From Lates calcarifer (Eukaryota > Chordata > Actinopteri > Centropomidae), in NCBI RefSeq assembly GCF_001640805.2, contig NC_066853.1:28598378-28662377 (forward strand): a stretch of DNA of 64,000 bases. The letters are read 5' to 3'. How positions within the stretch are numbered: position 1 is the first letter of the stretch; every line of letters begins with the position of its first letter. Positions 11,150 to 40,370 of the stretch are shown piece by piece. Made by a program: the position numbers and the translations under genes. The notes under the pieces are model-generated. The model worked only from the letters and a program-made list of their open reading frames with translations. It was not told where the DNA came from and did not search any database.

Positions 11150-13032
11150 TATCACTATTGAAATGTGAGATTTTGGTCATATTGCACACTGTCCTCCACC
11201 TGCTCAGCAACAGACAGACACAGTTAGAGAGCAGCTGGTGAACACAGTGGAGCATTTAGCTGCTCAAGAGAGATTTTAAACCATGCCAGAGCTAAAATGA
11301 GAGTGAATATTGGGCATACATTTGACTTTAGATGAAATGCAAATGTTGCTCTGTATCTGCTGGATATGAAAATTAGCAATTATTTACCATCTCTACTTAA
11401 TAAGGAGATACCATGTTAGTAATGAAAGTCAGTCAATGCAGCTTTATAGTGATGAGGTGGTAGGTGGCAGGTTGCATAAATATAAAGGTGAATTAAGAGA
11501 GATGATCAGGGATTATTGATTTGTTTGATGGATATGTAATGAAAACTAACTAACCTAGATGGTCTACAGCACCTCTTGGCTCATGGCTGTGACTCTGAAT
11601 GTGTCAGTGCCATGACTGTTTACTATCACTTGGGATGAGCTGAAAGAGCTGAATAAATCTGATTTCAGTAAAATCATTAACTTGGTCCTTGGTCTACCCA
11701 GGTTTAATATTTTTAGTAGTTCAACTGTTTGGAGGAAACCAGTTCATGTACAGGTGTAGAATAATTTGGTATGTGGAAGTGACATTAAAAACCACAACCA
11801 CTCAAAAACGTGACAGAAACCAGTTTCACCATGAGTTTTTTTCTTTGCCTAATGTTCAGAAACAAGTTCAAAATATACATTTACAGACATTTTGAAGCAT
11901 TATGATCACGGTTACTACCAACATGCAAAAGAACAATATGAGCAGACAACCAGACTGAATATATGGAAATACTCTTCTCATGTCTCAGCCTAGAAACAGC
12001 ACAACATGAATAACCACACTGAACAGAGGAAAGTCACCAAGGCCCAGGCTGCACAGGTCGGAAGAGATTAAATCTCTTGAAATGCCTCAAGTTCATGGTT
12101 CCCCCACTGGATCTAGATTAAGAGTTGTTATGAGTTTTTCAGATATCTAACTAACAAACCAGCTGATGGTAGGTATAATATTCCTACTGGCGAATGTAAC
12201 AGTCCAGCTTTTCTGTTCCATGTGTTTTCATTTTGTGTCATTAATTTCAGAGTGTTTTATTGTCTTCATATGAGTACAGTCCCTCTCTGACCGTGACCCT
12301 GACCGTCAGCAGTAGGCACAGCTTGGAGCTGAAATGTGCTGAGTCTGGGACGATGGGCAGAGTGGTTGACAGTCGTGTAGCCAGTGGTTTTTATTCTCTG
12401 ACAGTGGTGCCTACAGTTCCACTGGAATACTACAAGAGAAACTCTCCTATAAGTCTGCAAAACCATTTTTAGACTGACTGCACAAGCCTGTCAAAAAACT
12501 AACTAATCTGCAAGTCAGAAATGAGCTCTTCTGAAATTTTTATTTAAACTTGTGAAAAATGATATGTAAAATATAAAGACGTGTGACTCCATTTCAGAGG
12601 ATGTTGAGTCTATTCTCTTGTCCGTTGTACATGCCACATCACCCTGCAGACAGTAAATCAATTTGACCAGATTTGATCCACATCCTGCTTTTGATACTGT
12701 CATATGAACTGATTCTAACTTCTGTGTCAGACGAAACTTGACACTGTTCAGGTCTGGGTGACATTCTTACATGATGATAAAGGAAATCCTGCAAGGCTCT
12801 GGTGTGAGACTCTGAAGTGTTGATGGTGAGAGGCACATTGGCCTTGTTATAATTTAGAAGCAGGTTGACTTAAAACCTGGCTCTGACATGTACATCACAC
12901 ATGGTTGAGGATCTAAAAATGTCAAGAAATACTTTTCTCTCTACAGTTAATGATGTAGTTTAAAATGTTGTGGGTGTTTTATTACCATTTTATCTTTTAA
13001 TATTATACTCCACATATGGCAGCAGAGACATA
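11150..13032. other. Non-coding nf1 intron
   Basis: No gene, RNA or clear repeat is recognised. The open frames here (for example 12260-12472) lack domains and have no splice context. Confidence 0.5.
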
Positions 13033-14412
13033 CAGTTGCAAGAAAAAGTATGTGAACCCTTTGGAATTTCAGGGTTTTATGCATTAATTTCTCCTAAAAT
13101 GACAAATATAATAATTGACAAATATAATGTGCCTAAAATAATAACACAATTTTTTTTATATATTTCATGTCTTTATTGAACACACTCATTCAACATTCAA
13201 AATGGTAGTGGAAAAAGTAAGTGAACCCTTGGAATTAATAGCTGGTTGACCCCCTGGTTGATGTCTCGTGTATGGCTCTCTTCAAATCATTCCATAGCAT
13301 CTCTATTGGATTGAGGTCTGGGCTCTGACTTGGCCACTCCAAAAGGTGGATTTTGTTTTTCTGAAGCCATTCTGTTGTGGAATTGCTCCAGTGTTTTGGC
13401 TCATTGTCCTGTTGCATCACCCAACTTCTACAGAGTTTCAGCTGACATACAGACATTCTCACATTATCCTGAAGAATTTTTTGATACACTTGGGAATTCA
13501 TCTTCCCCTCATTGATTGCAAGCTGGCCAGGCCCTGATGCAGCAAAGCAGACCCAAATCATGGTGTTTCCTCCACCATACTTTACAGTTGGGATGATGTT
13601 TTCATGATGATATGCAGTGCCCTTTTTATGCCAGATGTAGTGCTGTGTGTTCTTTCCAAATAGTTCAATCTTAGTTTCATCAGTCCACAAAACATTTTGC
13701 CAACACTGCTGTGGAGTGTCAATGTGCTCTTTCACAAACTTCAGGCGTGCAGCAATGTTCTTTTTAGTAAGCAGCGGCTTCCTTCGTGGTGTCCTGCCTT
13801 CAAGTCTTTGGCTGTCACTCTGGGTTGGTTCTTTACCTCATTGATCTTGTGCTCTTGGGGTCATTTTGACTGGGTGCCCACTTCTCGGTAGAGTAGCCAC
13901 AGGTCCCAAAGTGTCTCCATTTGTAGATTGTTTGCCTAACTGTAGACTGGTGAATTTCTAAAGTCTTTGAAATGACTTTATAACCCTTTCCAGCTTTGTG
14001 TAAATCAACAATTCTTGATGGTAGATCCTCTGAAAACTTTTTGCCGAGGCATGGCTCACATAAGCGTATTCTTCTTGTGATGAGTAAAGTCAAAATGTTT
14101 GAGTGGTTTTTATCAGTCAAAGTAGCTCTAGTCCACACCTCTAAACTCCAGGTATGCTAACACCTGAGTCCAATTTGCTTTTTTGAGGTCATTAATTAAA
14201 GGGTTCACATACTTTTTCCACTAGCACTATGAGGTTTTTATGGTTGCTCTCAATAAAAACATGAAAGGTCAGAATTTTTTTGTGTTATTATTTTAGGCAC
14301 ATTATATTTGTCAATACCCTTGCCTTAGATGAAGATCAGATCACATTTTAGGAGAAATTAATGCAGAAAACCCTGAAATTCCAAAAGGTTCACATACTTT
14401 TTCTTGCAACTG
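13033..14412 (-). mobile_element. Tc1/mariner element, copy 2 (same family as copy 1)
   Basis: Termini CAGTTGCAAGAAAAAGTATG (13033) and the complement ending CAACTG (14412) lie between TA duplications (13031-13032, 14413-14414). Inner direct repeats sit near 13204 and 14200. It is 1380 bp, so about 235 bp shorter than copy 1. Part of the loss is internal, in the transposase C-terminal region. It ends 45 bp from the evi2b stop codon, inside what should be its 3'UTR, in the same transcriptional direction. Confidence 0.93.
13235..14052 (-). pseudogene. Tc1-like transposase, broken
   Basis: The ATG at 14052 gives the typical MPRQK start. A frameshift follows within a few codons, and the first helix-turn-helix (RIVDLHKAGKGYKVISKTLE) reads in another frame. 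A second break follows near 13830. From 13735 one open frame carries WTDETKIELFG, QQDNEPKHWS and SPDLNPIEMLWNDLKR, so the DDE positions survive. About 40 C-terminal codons are deleted just before the final GSTSY. Confidence 0.88.
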
Positions 14413-14456
14413 TAGATAAACAACTTCTCTTTTTTCCTGGTTTGGTGATAAGTTGG

Positions 14457-15797
14457 TCAGTTTCCTGTGTTCTCACTCACATATGTTGCTGCCAAGAAAC
14501 CAGTGATGGTGGAGCTTTGCAGGGTTTGTGAATGACCCAGGCCATCACTCACTTGTTTGGGAACATTTTCCACGACTCCTGATAGAGTAGGAGGATTTGC
14601 AGCCTCTGAGTTCTTGGTTTTGGAGTGTTGGCCATTTGTTTGTGCGGAGATCACTGAGACAGAGTTTTCTACAGTCTCTGGAATGTCTCCTGTGCTTTTC
14701 ATTTCTTGAACCACTGTAGCAGTTTCATTGGTTTCTGGAACATCCTTTCCATCCATCGATAGACCTAATGTATTTCTTTGACGCTTATCTCCAAATGTAG
14801 TTCCTGTCATGTTTACTAACTCCTCTGTTTCTGGTTGCAAGGACAATCTTTTGGACAGCCTCTGAGGTAAGAAGCTGGAGAGAGAAATTTGGTTGTGTGA
14901 CCTCAGTGTTGTGTGGTCATCATCAGCTCCACTGTCTAGAAATGGAGAAGGACCAGCCCAGTCTGTCGTTGTAATCTGCTGCTTCTGAAGCTTCCGTTTC
15001 TTTATGAAGATGACCACAAGTACGACCATCATCAAGACCAAGGCTCCACCTATTATCCCTGCCACTGCTTTACTGTGGTTTGTTCCCTTTTTTCCTGGTG
15101 GGTCTTGTCCTTTCTTTGCCCTGGTGATGTGGTTGAATTGAGTCTTTGTCGTGGCTGGTGTAGTTTTGTAGAAACCTGTGGAGTGTGCAGTCTTACCACC
15201 TGTGACTGGGCTGGTACCAGTAGACTTGGTGGAGGTGGTTGCAGTAGAGATGAGCTGTGTAGACTGTGCCAGGTGTGTAGGCTGATGGGTCATGTTATCA
15301 CTTGTCAGTAGGACGGTCAATGTCTTTCCTGTGTCTTGGCTTTGGGTGGAGTTTCTTAGTATTGGAGGTACCCCTGTCATTGTGCTTGGATTACTGGTTT
15401 GACTGGTTACAACCTTTGTTGCCGATGATGTGACTGTTATGTTTGTTGTGGACTGTAGACCTACTGTTGAGCTGTCGAACTGAGACAACATGGAACTGGT
15501 TGGAGTTGCTGCTTTTTCCTTCACTGGTAAAATCTGAGAGGGTGTTGCTTGAAGGGGAAGTGTGGTGCTGGGTATTGTAGTTTTTCCCTCTGTTGGATTT
15601 ACATCAGCTGTGATGGACAGTTTACCTGAGAGTGGATTTAAGCTGGATGTGTCCTGTGTTGTCAGATGACCCTGAGTGAACTTATTTCCTGTTTCCTTGC
15701 CTGTCGTCACAGAAGTGAAGTTGTGACTCTGGCCAGATGTGACTGTGCTGCATGCTATCAGTGGCAGCAGCCATATGAAAACCAAGAGCATAGTCAT
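14457..15797 (-). CDS. evi2b: evi2b: EVI2B-like single-pass membrane protein
   Basis: A single-exon coding region of 446 residues. A signal peptide (MTMLLVFIWLLPLIACS) is followed by an extracellular domain of about 230 residues that is very rich in Thr/Ser and mucin-like. Next comes a transmembrane helix (AGIIGGALVLMMVVLVVIFI) and a basic stop-transfer (KKRK). The cytoplasmic tail opens with TDWAGPSPFLDSG, which matches the NWAGRSPFADGE block just after the human EVI2B membrane segment. EVI2B is a leukocyte surface protein linked to granulocyte differentiation. Position, strand and order between omg and evi2a inside nf1 agree. The acceptor ...GGCTACAG lies at 15824-15831, 26 bp before the ATG. 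The extracellular part is fast-evolving, so the call leans on the tail motif and synteny. Confidence 0.9.
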   Translation of the reverse strand: MTMLLVFIWLLPLIACSTVTSGQSHNFTSVTTGKETGNKFTQGHLTTQDTSSLNPLSGKLSITADVNPTEGKTTIPSTTLPLQATPSQILPVKEKAATPTSSMLSQFDSSTVGLQSTTNITVTSSATKVVTSQTSNPSTMTGVPPILRNSTQSQDTGKTLTVLLTSDNMTHQPTHLAQSTQLISTATTSTKSTGTSPVTGGKTAHSTGFYKTTPATTKTQFNHITRAKKGQDPPGKKGTNHSKAVAGIIGGALVLMMVVLVVIFIKKRKLQKQQITTTDWAGPSPFLDSGADDDHTTLRSHNQISLSSFLPQRLSKRLSLQPETEELVNMTGTTFGDKRQRNTLGLSMDGKDVPETNETATVVQEMKSTGDIPETVENSVSVISAQTNGQHSKTKNSEAANPPTLSGVVENVPKQVSDGLGHSQTLQSSTITGFLAATYVSENTGN

Positions 15798-16399
15798 TGT
15801 TTTCTTCAGTCTTCTGGCTGTTTCTGTAGCCAGAACAGAGGAAGTTAAGAGGCTATTTTAGGAGGTTACACAGCATATCAGCTGAAGCAATGTCATTTAA
15901 TGAGGAAATAGTTAATGGGAATTTGACCCCAAAAAAAAAAATCGTCATTTTCTCAAAATGCAACTTAAAACAAGCATGTTTCAACAGTGCATACTGATAT
16001 TTTTAAAGCACTATCATCAGCAGTTTAATCTGATTTACATTCACCTCTCCAATGGAGTGGATACATTTTACAACATTAAAATATCTGAAATTAAAGGAGG
16101 TTTGAAGTTTAATCAAGTAAGAACTTGATGACTTTTTAAAAAATTAACTTCATTTTTATTATTCATCCATTACTAATGGCTCTAAGGTGATTTAGTTGTG
16201 ATTGTCACCTTTAAATTGTTGTTGTGATACTGTTTCAATCCAGCAGATAGGTACAAGTCATCTGTATCCAAATCTATTGCATTTGCATGCATTTTTGTTT
16301 GGTCACAGCCCCATTTCCCCTCCAGCATCAGTCCAAAGTTTGCAAGATATTAGAACTAAAAAACTACATTAATAATTCAAATTATTAAAATGTACTTAC

Positions 16400-16650
16400 C
16401 AGGGACTTTACGCAAAGAATCTGTGTAAGACAACAGCTGTGTCGTCCTGGGATGAATATGAAGTGAAATAGTTCCGGAATGTTGTACTGGTAGCTGTCTG
16501 GCAGGATGTCTCTTGAATGAAAGAAGGAACTAACGACATTGAGGCCCTCTCTCCGCTGAAAACTCAAGACTGATTCTTTCCTCACTTACAGGAAGTGTGA
16601 TGTGAGTGATGACAGTCCTCTGCATTCTCAGTCTGCTATATATAACAGTA
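16400..16650 (-). promoter_or_regulatory. evi2b: Predicted evi2b promoter and non-coding first exon
   Basis: On the minus strand a TATA-like TTATATATAGC (16635-16645) would place the start of transcription near 16605. An ETS/PU.1-type ACAGGAAGTG (plus-strand sequence, 16588-16597) is beside it. A strong donor CTG|GTAAGTAC lies at 16399/16400. Splicing to the acceptor at 15824 gives a 5'UTR intron of about 576 bp, matching the mammalian plan of one non-coding exon plus one coding exon. Inferred from signals only. Confidence 0.5.
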
Positions 16651-18371
16651 TTCATATTTCACACCAAAGCCTCACTGCATTAAAAATGCTTACCTCTTAG
16701 ACAGAAACATTAAACATGTACTCTACACGTAGGTGCTCTTTTTTCTGTTGAATCATCAGGCATGATGAACAGAGCAATGGATTCACATCCACATTCAGGG
16801 TCCATGTAGCTGCCATGTCAGACATGCGAATGCGGTTATGACTCACTGTATTAAAACTTGCAGTGACTGAACCCTGCAAAAAACAAACACATCACAATGT
16901 CTTCTGACCTCACTCAGGAATAGATAAAAGTAACACCTACCATGCTCTTTGTGTCAGATACAGGTAATGAGTGAGGACTCTACACCATACATGATTTAAC
17001 ATCAGAAACTCAGCCTTCCTGAGTAAAAACACAGTCAGCTCATAAAAAAGAAGCTTACACTTCTTTTACACACACTGAAGAAGCACAGCAGAACCTTTCT
17101 GTGAGCAATGACCAGTTTCCCGTAAAGTGAGTGATTAGTGATTACGGTTAATGTTTGACCACAAGCCTTAGCTTGTGCGGTCAACTTTAGTGTCAGTCTA
17201 ATTCACCACACCCACAGTCTTAAGGCCAGAGGAGCCTGAACCTTCTTAACTGCATTTCCTCACAATTTCATCCCCCAAACCTCGGTGTCACTGCAGGTGT
17301 CACATTGTAGTCGTGTACACTGAATAATGCAGTTCTTTATATAAAAAGAATATTTGTAATTTGTAGAAGCCAATATGAATAGGATAGTGACCTGAATTCT
17401 GAATTTTAATAGGAAACACGAGACATTGACACAATGCAAAAATCCATTTATTTAAAACCTGGCATTTGAACAGGTTCTTTATTGTGTACAGATGAGTTAT
17501 AAAAGAGCAGTAGTAAAGTCTGCAGTACAGGTAAGAGGTCAGACAGCTAAATTCAAGAGATTTATTAATACAACAAGGACTGTTAGCAGACAATATGCCC
17601 AACTTTGTGACCATTATTTTAGAATGGCTTTAGCAGCAGCAGAGTTCACATCTCTGTGATACAAATGTGCTGTTGTACTCATTGCTCTGCCTTTTCATCT
17701 TTTTTTTGTGTCCACTCAGTTATGTTGTGAATTGATCCAAATCAAGTAGTCTTACAGCAAGTGTTGAATATACAAAGCAAGTGTTAAAATATGTAGAATA
17801 TCATGTTAGATATTTTTAGATATTTAAAAGTTATACTTCAGCATTTGTCTTGAAAAATGCTTATCCTTTTGGGTATGAAAAATGAATGCCTCACTTTTTC
17901 AAAAATACCTGTTATTTTAACAAACTCTGTTAGTAGATTCATATGTTAAAATGTATACACATTGGTGTTGAACGTCATTATTATTTTGTTACCAACCAAA
18001 ATGTCAGGAGCGTTCACTATCAAAAACTGCATGGTAAACTTTGTTTAATGTTTGATCAGATGGTTCCTGATTAGAAACATAATTTTGCTTTTGTTTTAGA
18101 TGATCTACTACCAGGGTTCTATTGACAAATCTGTTTCATTTTCTCTAAAACTATCCTTTTGGGTATGGGTACCAAACCTCGGGTACTGTATCAGCAGTAG
18201 TATTCCAAGTTTCAAGCATTTTAGTTTAAATTTTAGTTAAATTCTGTCAGGTGGAATAAACTGAAGAGAATGTGAATAAAACAAGTTAAACCACAGCACA
18301 TGAGTTGAAATGACTGGTTGCGTTTGTCTTGAGTAAAGTGTCTGAGGCTGGAGCTTGCTGAGGTTACCTCC
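16651..18371. other. Non-coding; 3'UTR of evi2a at its upper end
   Basis: No coding exon seen. On the minus strand AATAAAG at 17478-17483 would end an evi2a 3'UTR of about 0.9 kb. The remainder is AT-rich intron. Confidence 0.45.
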
Positions 18372-19034
18372 TCACACAACAAGGGGCATGTCCTCTAGAT
18401 CTCTGGGAACCTCAAGACAGGAGTCCCTGGAGCTGGAGCTCTTCATCTGACTGGCCTCCTCTAGGTCAAAAACCGTTACCGTGGCCCCTTCCTCAAGTCC
18501 TGGCCCAGCCTCCTCCCTTACCTCTGGTATTTCAGGCTGCCTCTCTTCTTCCATCTTGCTCTCTGCTCTCACCTCCTCAAGCATGACACTGGCGTCACAG
18601 GGCCCCACCATTCCTCCAGCCTCTGGCTGGTCAGGGCCCCAGTAGCTCGTACCGCTCACCAAGTCCATGTTGGACCGGGAGGTTTGCAGGGCATAAACCC
18701 GGTGCTGAATGTGGCAGACCTGGCATGCCAGTACCACAGTGGCAACCAGCAGGAAGACAATCAGCCCCCCTGCTGAACCTATAGCAATCAGACCCATCTC
18801 AGTGTCGATCAAGCAGTCGGCACGAGTGCCATTGGTGTCTGTATCGGGGGAGTTTGTGTGGTCAACAGTAGTGAGGCTGGACTCCATGGCAGCAGTAGAA
18901 CTTCCATCTTGATCTGGTGTTTTGTATGTATTCGTTGTCTGCATAGCTGAAAAGCCTTGTCCTGCATCAGTTGGACAGAATGGAAGCTGGCTGAGCAGGA
19001 CAAACAGCCACAGAGAAGTTCTGGTGCCTTCCAT
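18372..19034 (-). CDS. evi2a: evi2a: EVI2A-like single-pass membrane protein
   Basis: A 220-residue coding exon. A signal peptide (WLFVLLSQLPFCPTDA) is followed by a short Thr/Ser/Asn-rich ectodomain of about 55 residues, much shorter than the mammalian one. A membrane helix (GLIVFLLVATVVLACQVCHI) follows. The acidic cytoplasmic tail has SRSNMDLVSGTSYWGPDQ, resembling the PRSNGDFLASGLWPAESD block of human EVI2A. The STVVLA/ATVVLA stretch of the membrane segment is also shared. Acceptor TATTTTCAG at 19041-19049, 6 bp before the ATG. Function is poorly known; it is a common retroviral integration target in mouse leukaemias. It lies about 600 bp from the next nf1 exon on the opposite strand. Confidence 0.88.
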   Translation of the reverse strand: MEGTRTSLWLFVLLSQLPFCPTDAGQGFSAMQTTNTYKTPDQDGSSTAAMESSLTTVDHTNSPDTDTNGTRADCLIDTEMGLIAIGSAGGLIVFLLVATVVLACQVCHIQHRVYALQTSRSNMDLVSGTSYWGPDQPEAGGMVGPCDASVMLEEVRAESKMEEERQPEIPEVREEAGPGLEEGATVTVFDLEEASQMKSSSSRDSCLEVPRDLEDMPLVV

Positions 19035-19314
19035 TGTACTCTGAAAATAAGACAGAAACTTTGACTGTTTGCATCTTTCACAGCCTGGAGCAATAAACTG
19101 TTTGAGCTAAATTTAAATGCACTGAATCACTCTTAGCCCTGATGAAGAGAGTGAGTGTTTACTCAGCATCATTGTAAACAGCACAGAACAGAAAGGTGAT
19201 TTTCCATTTAAGTTTGCCTTAATGGGTTTTGAGGTATCATGTTCAATAGGAACAAATTAAAGTTTTAATGTGATTAAGAGAGAAGCTGCATGATCTCATA
19301 TTTCCAATACTTAC

Positions 19315-19430
19315 TTGAAGTAGTCTTCTGGTAGTAGTCTTGGTGGAGAGCTGGAGTGCGATACCTGCTGCAGATGCACTCTTAAGATGCTCTGAGCTCA
19401 CTTCCTGACCCCCGCTCTGGGTCTTTTCTG
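19315..19430 (-). promoter_or_regulatory. evi2a: Predicted evi2a non-coding first exon and promoter
   Basis: On the minus strand a strong donor CTTCAA|GTAAGT at 19314/19315 pairs with the acceptor at 19041, giving a 5'UTR intron of 274 bp. An ETS-type CAGGAAGTGAG lies at about 19398-19408, as expected for a haematopoietic gene. The 5' limit is not visible, and 19430 is a guess. Confidence 0.5.
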
Positions 19431-19611
19431 CTCTGGTTATTTCAGGGCCTCCGGTTTGATACCACGCTCTTAGAAGAAAAGAGTTAAAAAAGAAAGGTTG
19501 TTTCTCAGAAACCAAAACATATTCTGCTATAAACAGTTCTAGGCAGGCTCATGTGTACAGACCTCACCCCCAACCCAGACATCATTTACTTACAGAAGGC
19601 CTGAATTTTAA

Positions 19612-36865
<17,254 letters not shown>

Positions 36866-37296
36866 TCAGCCAGAGAACACCACCCTCACCCCGACTCTCC
36901 TCCTCCTCCTCCTTCTGTCTACCCCTCCCCCAGCCTGCCAGGCCTCATGCTGCACTTCACCTTTTTATTTCCTCCTTCAGCTCGTTGCTTCGGAGGGAGA
37001 ACAGGTTATTCTCTGTTGTGTGTTGAGGAGGAACTTCACCAACTTGAATTCTGTGCTGCTTGAGATTTTTTCCAAATCTTTAATTTGAACCAGCCTGCCA
37101 TGAAGGAGCAGCCTCTGTCCAGTTGTTTCTTTTCGATATCTAACTCCTCATCACACTCCTGCAGCGTTCAACCACAGAGAGGGCTGATGGGAATAAGTCT
37201 GAACGTGAAGGCTGAGTTTGGTTGAGTTTGAAGAGGAACACGTTTCTTGGCCTTCGTCATGATGATACTCCTGTGTCAGAGAGATGGACCAAATGA

Positions 37297-37317
37297 CAGC
37301 AGCAGCAGCAGCAGCAG
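37297..37317 (+). repeat. (CAG)7 in the nf1 3'UTR
   Basis: Seven perfect CAG units about 430 bp past the stop codon. Confidence 0.98.
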
Positions 37318-40300
37318 TGGAGGGGTGTGAACCTGTGGGACAGGACCCACACCTGGTCCTGCTCGGATATGTTGGCTCCACTCTCCCAGTACTGTATATA
37401 TTTTACATAGACAGATTATGTATAACTAGTCCTTAGTGCTAATTTTGATGTTGACGTTTTCTCCATGGTGTGCCTTTGTCAGGGTTTTTCAATTTATACA
37501 ATTTGTAAAGTAAAGTCGAACCTTGCTGGGGACAGAGAACAGGTACTAATTATGGAGGCAAGCCGTCCATATCACCACAAGTTCATACAAGCTGCGTCAT
37601 GACCAGCCTCCAATGATCGTCAGATATACAATCATCCATATACCCTGTTGCCTGAAAGTATTTATCCTGTATAGCTAGATAGTGTGACACAAATCTTGTT
37701 CTTTTCAAACACTTTCAGAGGATCGACATGAAGATTACATAACACTAGGGGAAACTCAACAGTGTAAATAGCTCCAAGCTTTTTTCTTTCTTTTCGTTTT
37801 TTGTGCAGTTGCTTTTATTAAGCTGTTTTTTTAGTCTGAACTATGTTTTCAGCAGCATAGCATTTTTATTTGTTTACACAGTGATAAGGAAAATTGTGTA
37901 ATAGGCAATAATCCTCAACTCTCAAACTCCTCTGTCAACCACCAATTTTATTATTTCAGTGAAGGGGAAGAAGACATCACTGTCAGTGTGATGCCTGTTA
38001 ACATGGAAATGAAGCTCTCATTGCTTACCTCCAATGACCATTAGACTACAACAGAGGCAGTGGACAGTGTGATGTTAAATACCACCACACACAAGCACAC
38101 ACACACACACACTGACACCATGTGATTGACCTCAGCTGTCTTTAAAGGAAACATCCATCCTAAAAAGAAGCTTTGACACTATCATTGGACATCTCACTAT
38201 AGTGATTAGTAAAACCACTTTTTCTACAGAAGTGTAATATGATTATAGTAATGTTAGAGGCCAGATAAACACGGCTGTTTGTCCAAACTGTAAAATGTTC
38301 CTCTCACTTGCAATAATTAAAACCAACTGTAACTGTTGAAAATTTTTAGACAAATATTGGGTGATATATGTCAATTGGATTTTTTAACACACTGTCCCAG
38401 TGATTCCCCTGACAGTCAGAACCTGATGGTGGTTGTGATGGGTCACGTCTGCCTGCAGGTTGATCTGATGTACTGAGATGACTGAGGGTCAGCAGCTGCA
38501 TGGAGAGTGGAGACACACTGATGGTTTGTTGTAGAAATAGTCACATGGTTTGTAGTGAACAGGTACACATGTTGCCATAGACTGGGATTGTTTGGTTGAG
38601 CGGGTGCACCACCCTCCATCTACTCCTCAGCTGGGGTCCGTTGGTTAAAATGCATCTATCCTGCCTTAACATCTATGCATGGCAAGAGTTGAGTATTGTT
38701 GTGCAGCTATTTTTGTCTGAGCAACGTCTCCACATGTCTGCTGCTCAGTCTCACATCATTTTTTTATGTGTTGGTGTCACCATAAGGAGATGGATGTGAA
38801 TCAGTTTACTACAGATTTAGTTTTTCTTGTTTTGCAGTCAACTGAGGAGATGTGTTATTTTCCTCCGTCCATGCAGTTCATTCAGTCAACACATAATCAC
38901 TAGATGAATGCCATAGAAAGGGATATTTTCATCAGAGACGGCCTTAGAAACAATATTTTGTAGTTCAGCCTTAAAGAACAGTATAAAGGGAAGAATGGGT
39001 TTCATACAATAAAAACTAAAGTGACTGGTCCTGTTGAAACTGTGGAAGCCGACTGTAGCAGCTGAATCCCGACTCTTCTTGTTGCCCTCCATCTCTTAGA
39101 GATTCACTCTTAACAAACCAAGAAACTGCTGAAAATTCAGTGGACCCTGGCAAATTGATGCATTGATGTAAAACGTGAAGACAAACATTTTTGTACTTGT
39201 TCTTCACACTCAAAGGTGGAGCAAAAAGCCTCCTGTCACAGAGACATGATGAATTTGACTAATGGGGACAACAGCACACACTTCTTAACAGCCTCTCCTC
39301 TGAGGTGTTGGTGGTGTAGTTCAAACCTTGCCTGTTTTCACACCTCAGTACACCTGGTCAGTCACTTTAATAAAGTGTGTGTAACTGTTAGATTGTCTGA
39401 AAAGGTAGATTTAGATTGGAGGTTCAAACACATTCTGAGGCCTTCAGCTACTGAAGTTATTGAACAAATAAATGAAACATGTCAAAGTCCACAACCAGTT
39501 CACATCATGTTTTCCAAACTTTCTTTTAACTTGAACACAAAGAGCTAGAGCACACTGGCCAGCTGAGTTGTTACCTGATGGAACATTAACCCTCATGTAA
39601 ATAGGCATAACCCTCATTCTGAGTTGAGCATGGAGTCACGTTATCTTTAAACTATTAAAAGTCACATTTTATGACAGTTCTGTCAGTGTCTGTGAAGGTC
39701 CAGGCTGGAGGTCAGGACTGCTGAAGCTATAAAGCTCTACATTTGTGCAGATTTCAGTTCCACAGCTCAGTTTCATTCCATAGAAATATCTCATCGTAGA
39801 ACTTTATCCATCGTCTCTCATCACCACTCTCACCACTTTTCTTGAAGCTACACTTCCTGATTTCCTTCAAACATGTGTCCGCAAACCCTGAATAACACAA
39901 TCAGTGAGTGTACCTTTAACAAAAAACAACCAGGAAAAATCTGAAGGCAAGCTTTATTTGAGCACCGTGTTAGCAGATCACCATTGTTTCCAGGTTTTAG
40001 TTTGACTTGTGTGTGAATGGAAATATTAAGGATTATGTATCCATAACCTCTTAAACAAGTGGTTGACTTGCACTAATTTAAAAACAGTCATAGGTTTGTA
40101 AAGATGAAAAACCTCAAAGTGTGGCATGTTTTAATTGATGTTATGCAAAATCTAATGTCTGTAGAGTATTAGTCTGAGTTTTGTTTTTAATGCAGTATGT
40201 GTGACAATTGTAAATACTTTGTGTACAATTTGAGATGGTATATTTACTACACTGTACATACATGTGATATTGTATCATTTTGTTTTTGTAAAGCAGTTAG

Positions 40301-40343
40301 TTTCTGTATAATAATATACAAATTGAACTATTCCAGTGTTAGT

Positions 40344-40349
40344 AATAAA
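40344..40349 (+). terminator. nf1: nf1 polyadenylation signal
   Basis: AATAAA in AGTAATAAAATGTTTTG, followed within 30 bp by GT-rich sequence (GTTTGTATCTGTGTG) suitable as the downstream element. Confidence 0.8.
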
Positions 40350-40370
40350 ATGTTTTGCTCTCCAATGTTT

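Larger units (their letters stand above)
36866..40370 (+). other. nf1: nf1 3'UTR
   Basis: About 3.5 kb from the stop to just past AATAAA at 40344-40349, similar in length to the mammalian NF1 3'UTR. It is AT-rich, with a pyrimidine-rich start (CTCCTCCTCC near 36898) and a (CAG)7 at 37297-37317. A second AATAAA at about 39007 could give a shorter form. No open frame inside it shows a domain. Confidence 0.8.

Noticed and set aside
12260..12472. Complementary open frames on both strands as a small gene
   Set aside because: No recognisable domain, no splice sites, ordinary intron composition.
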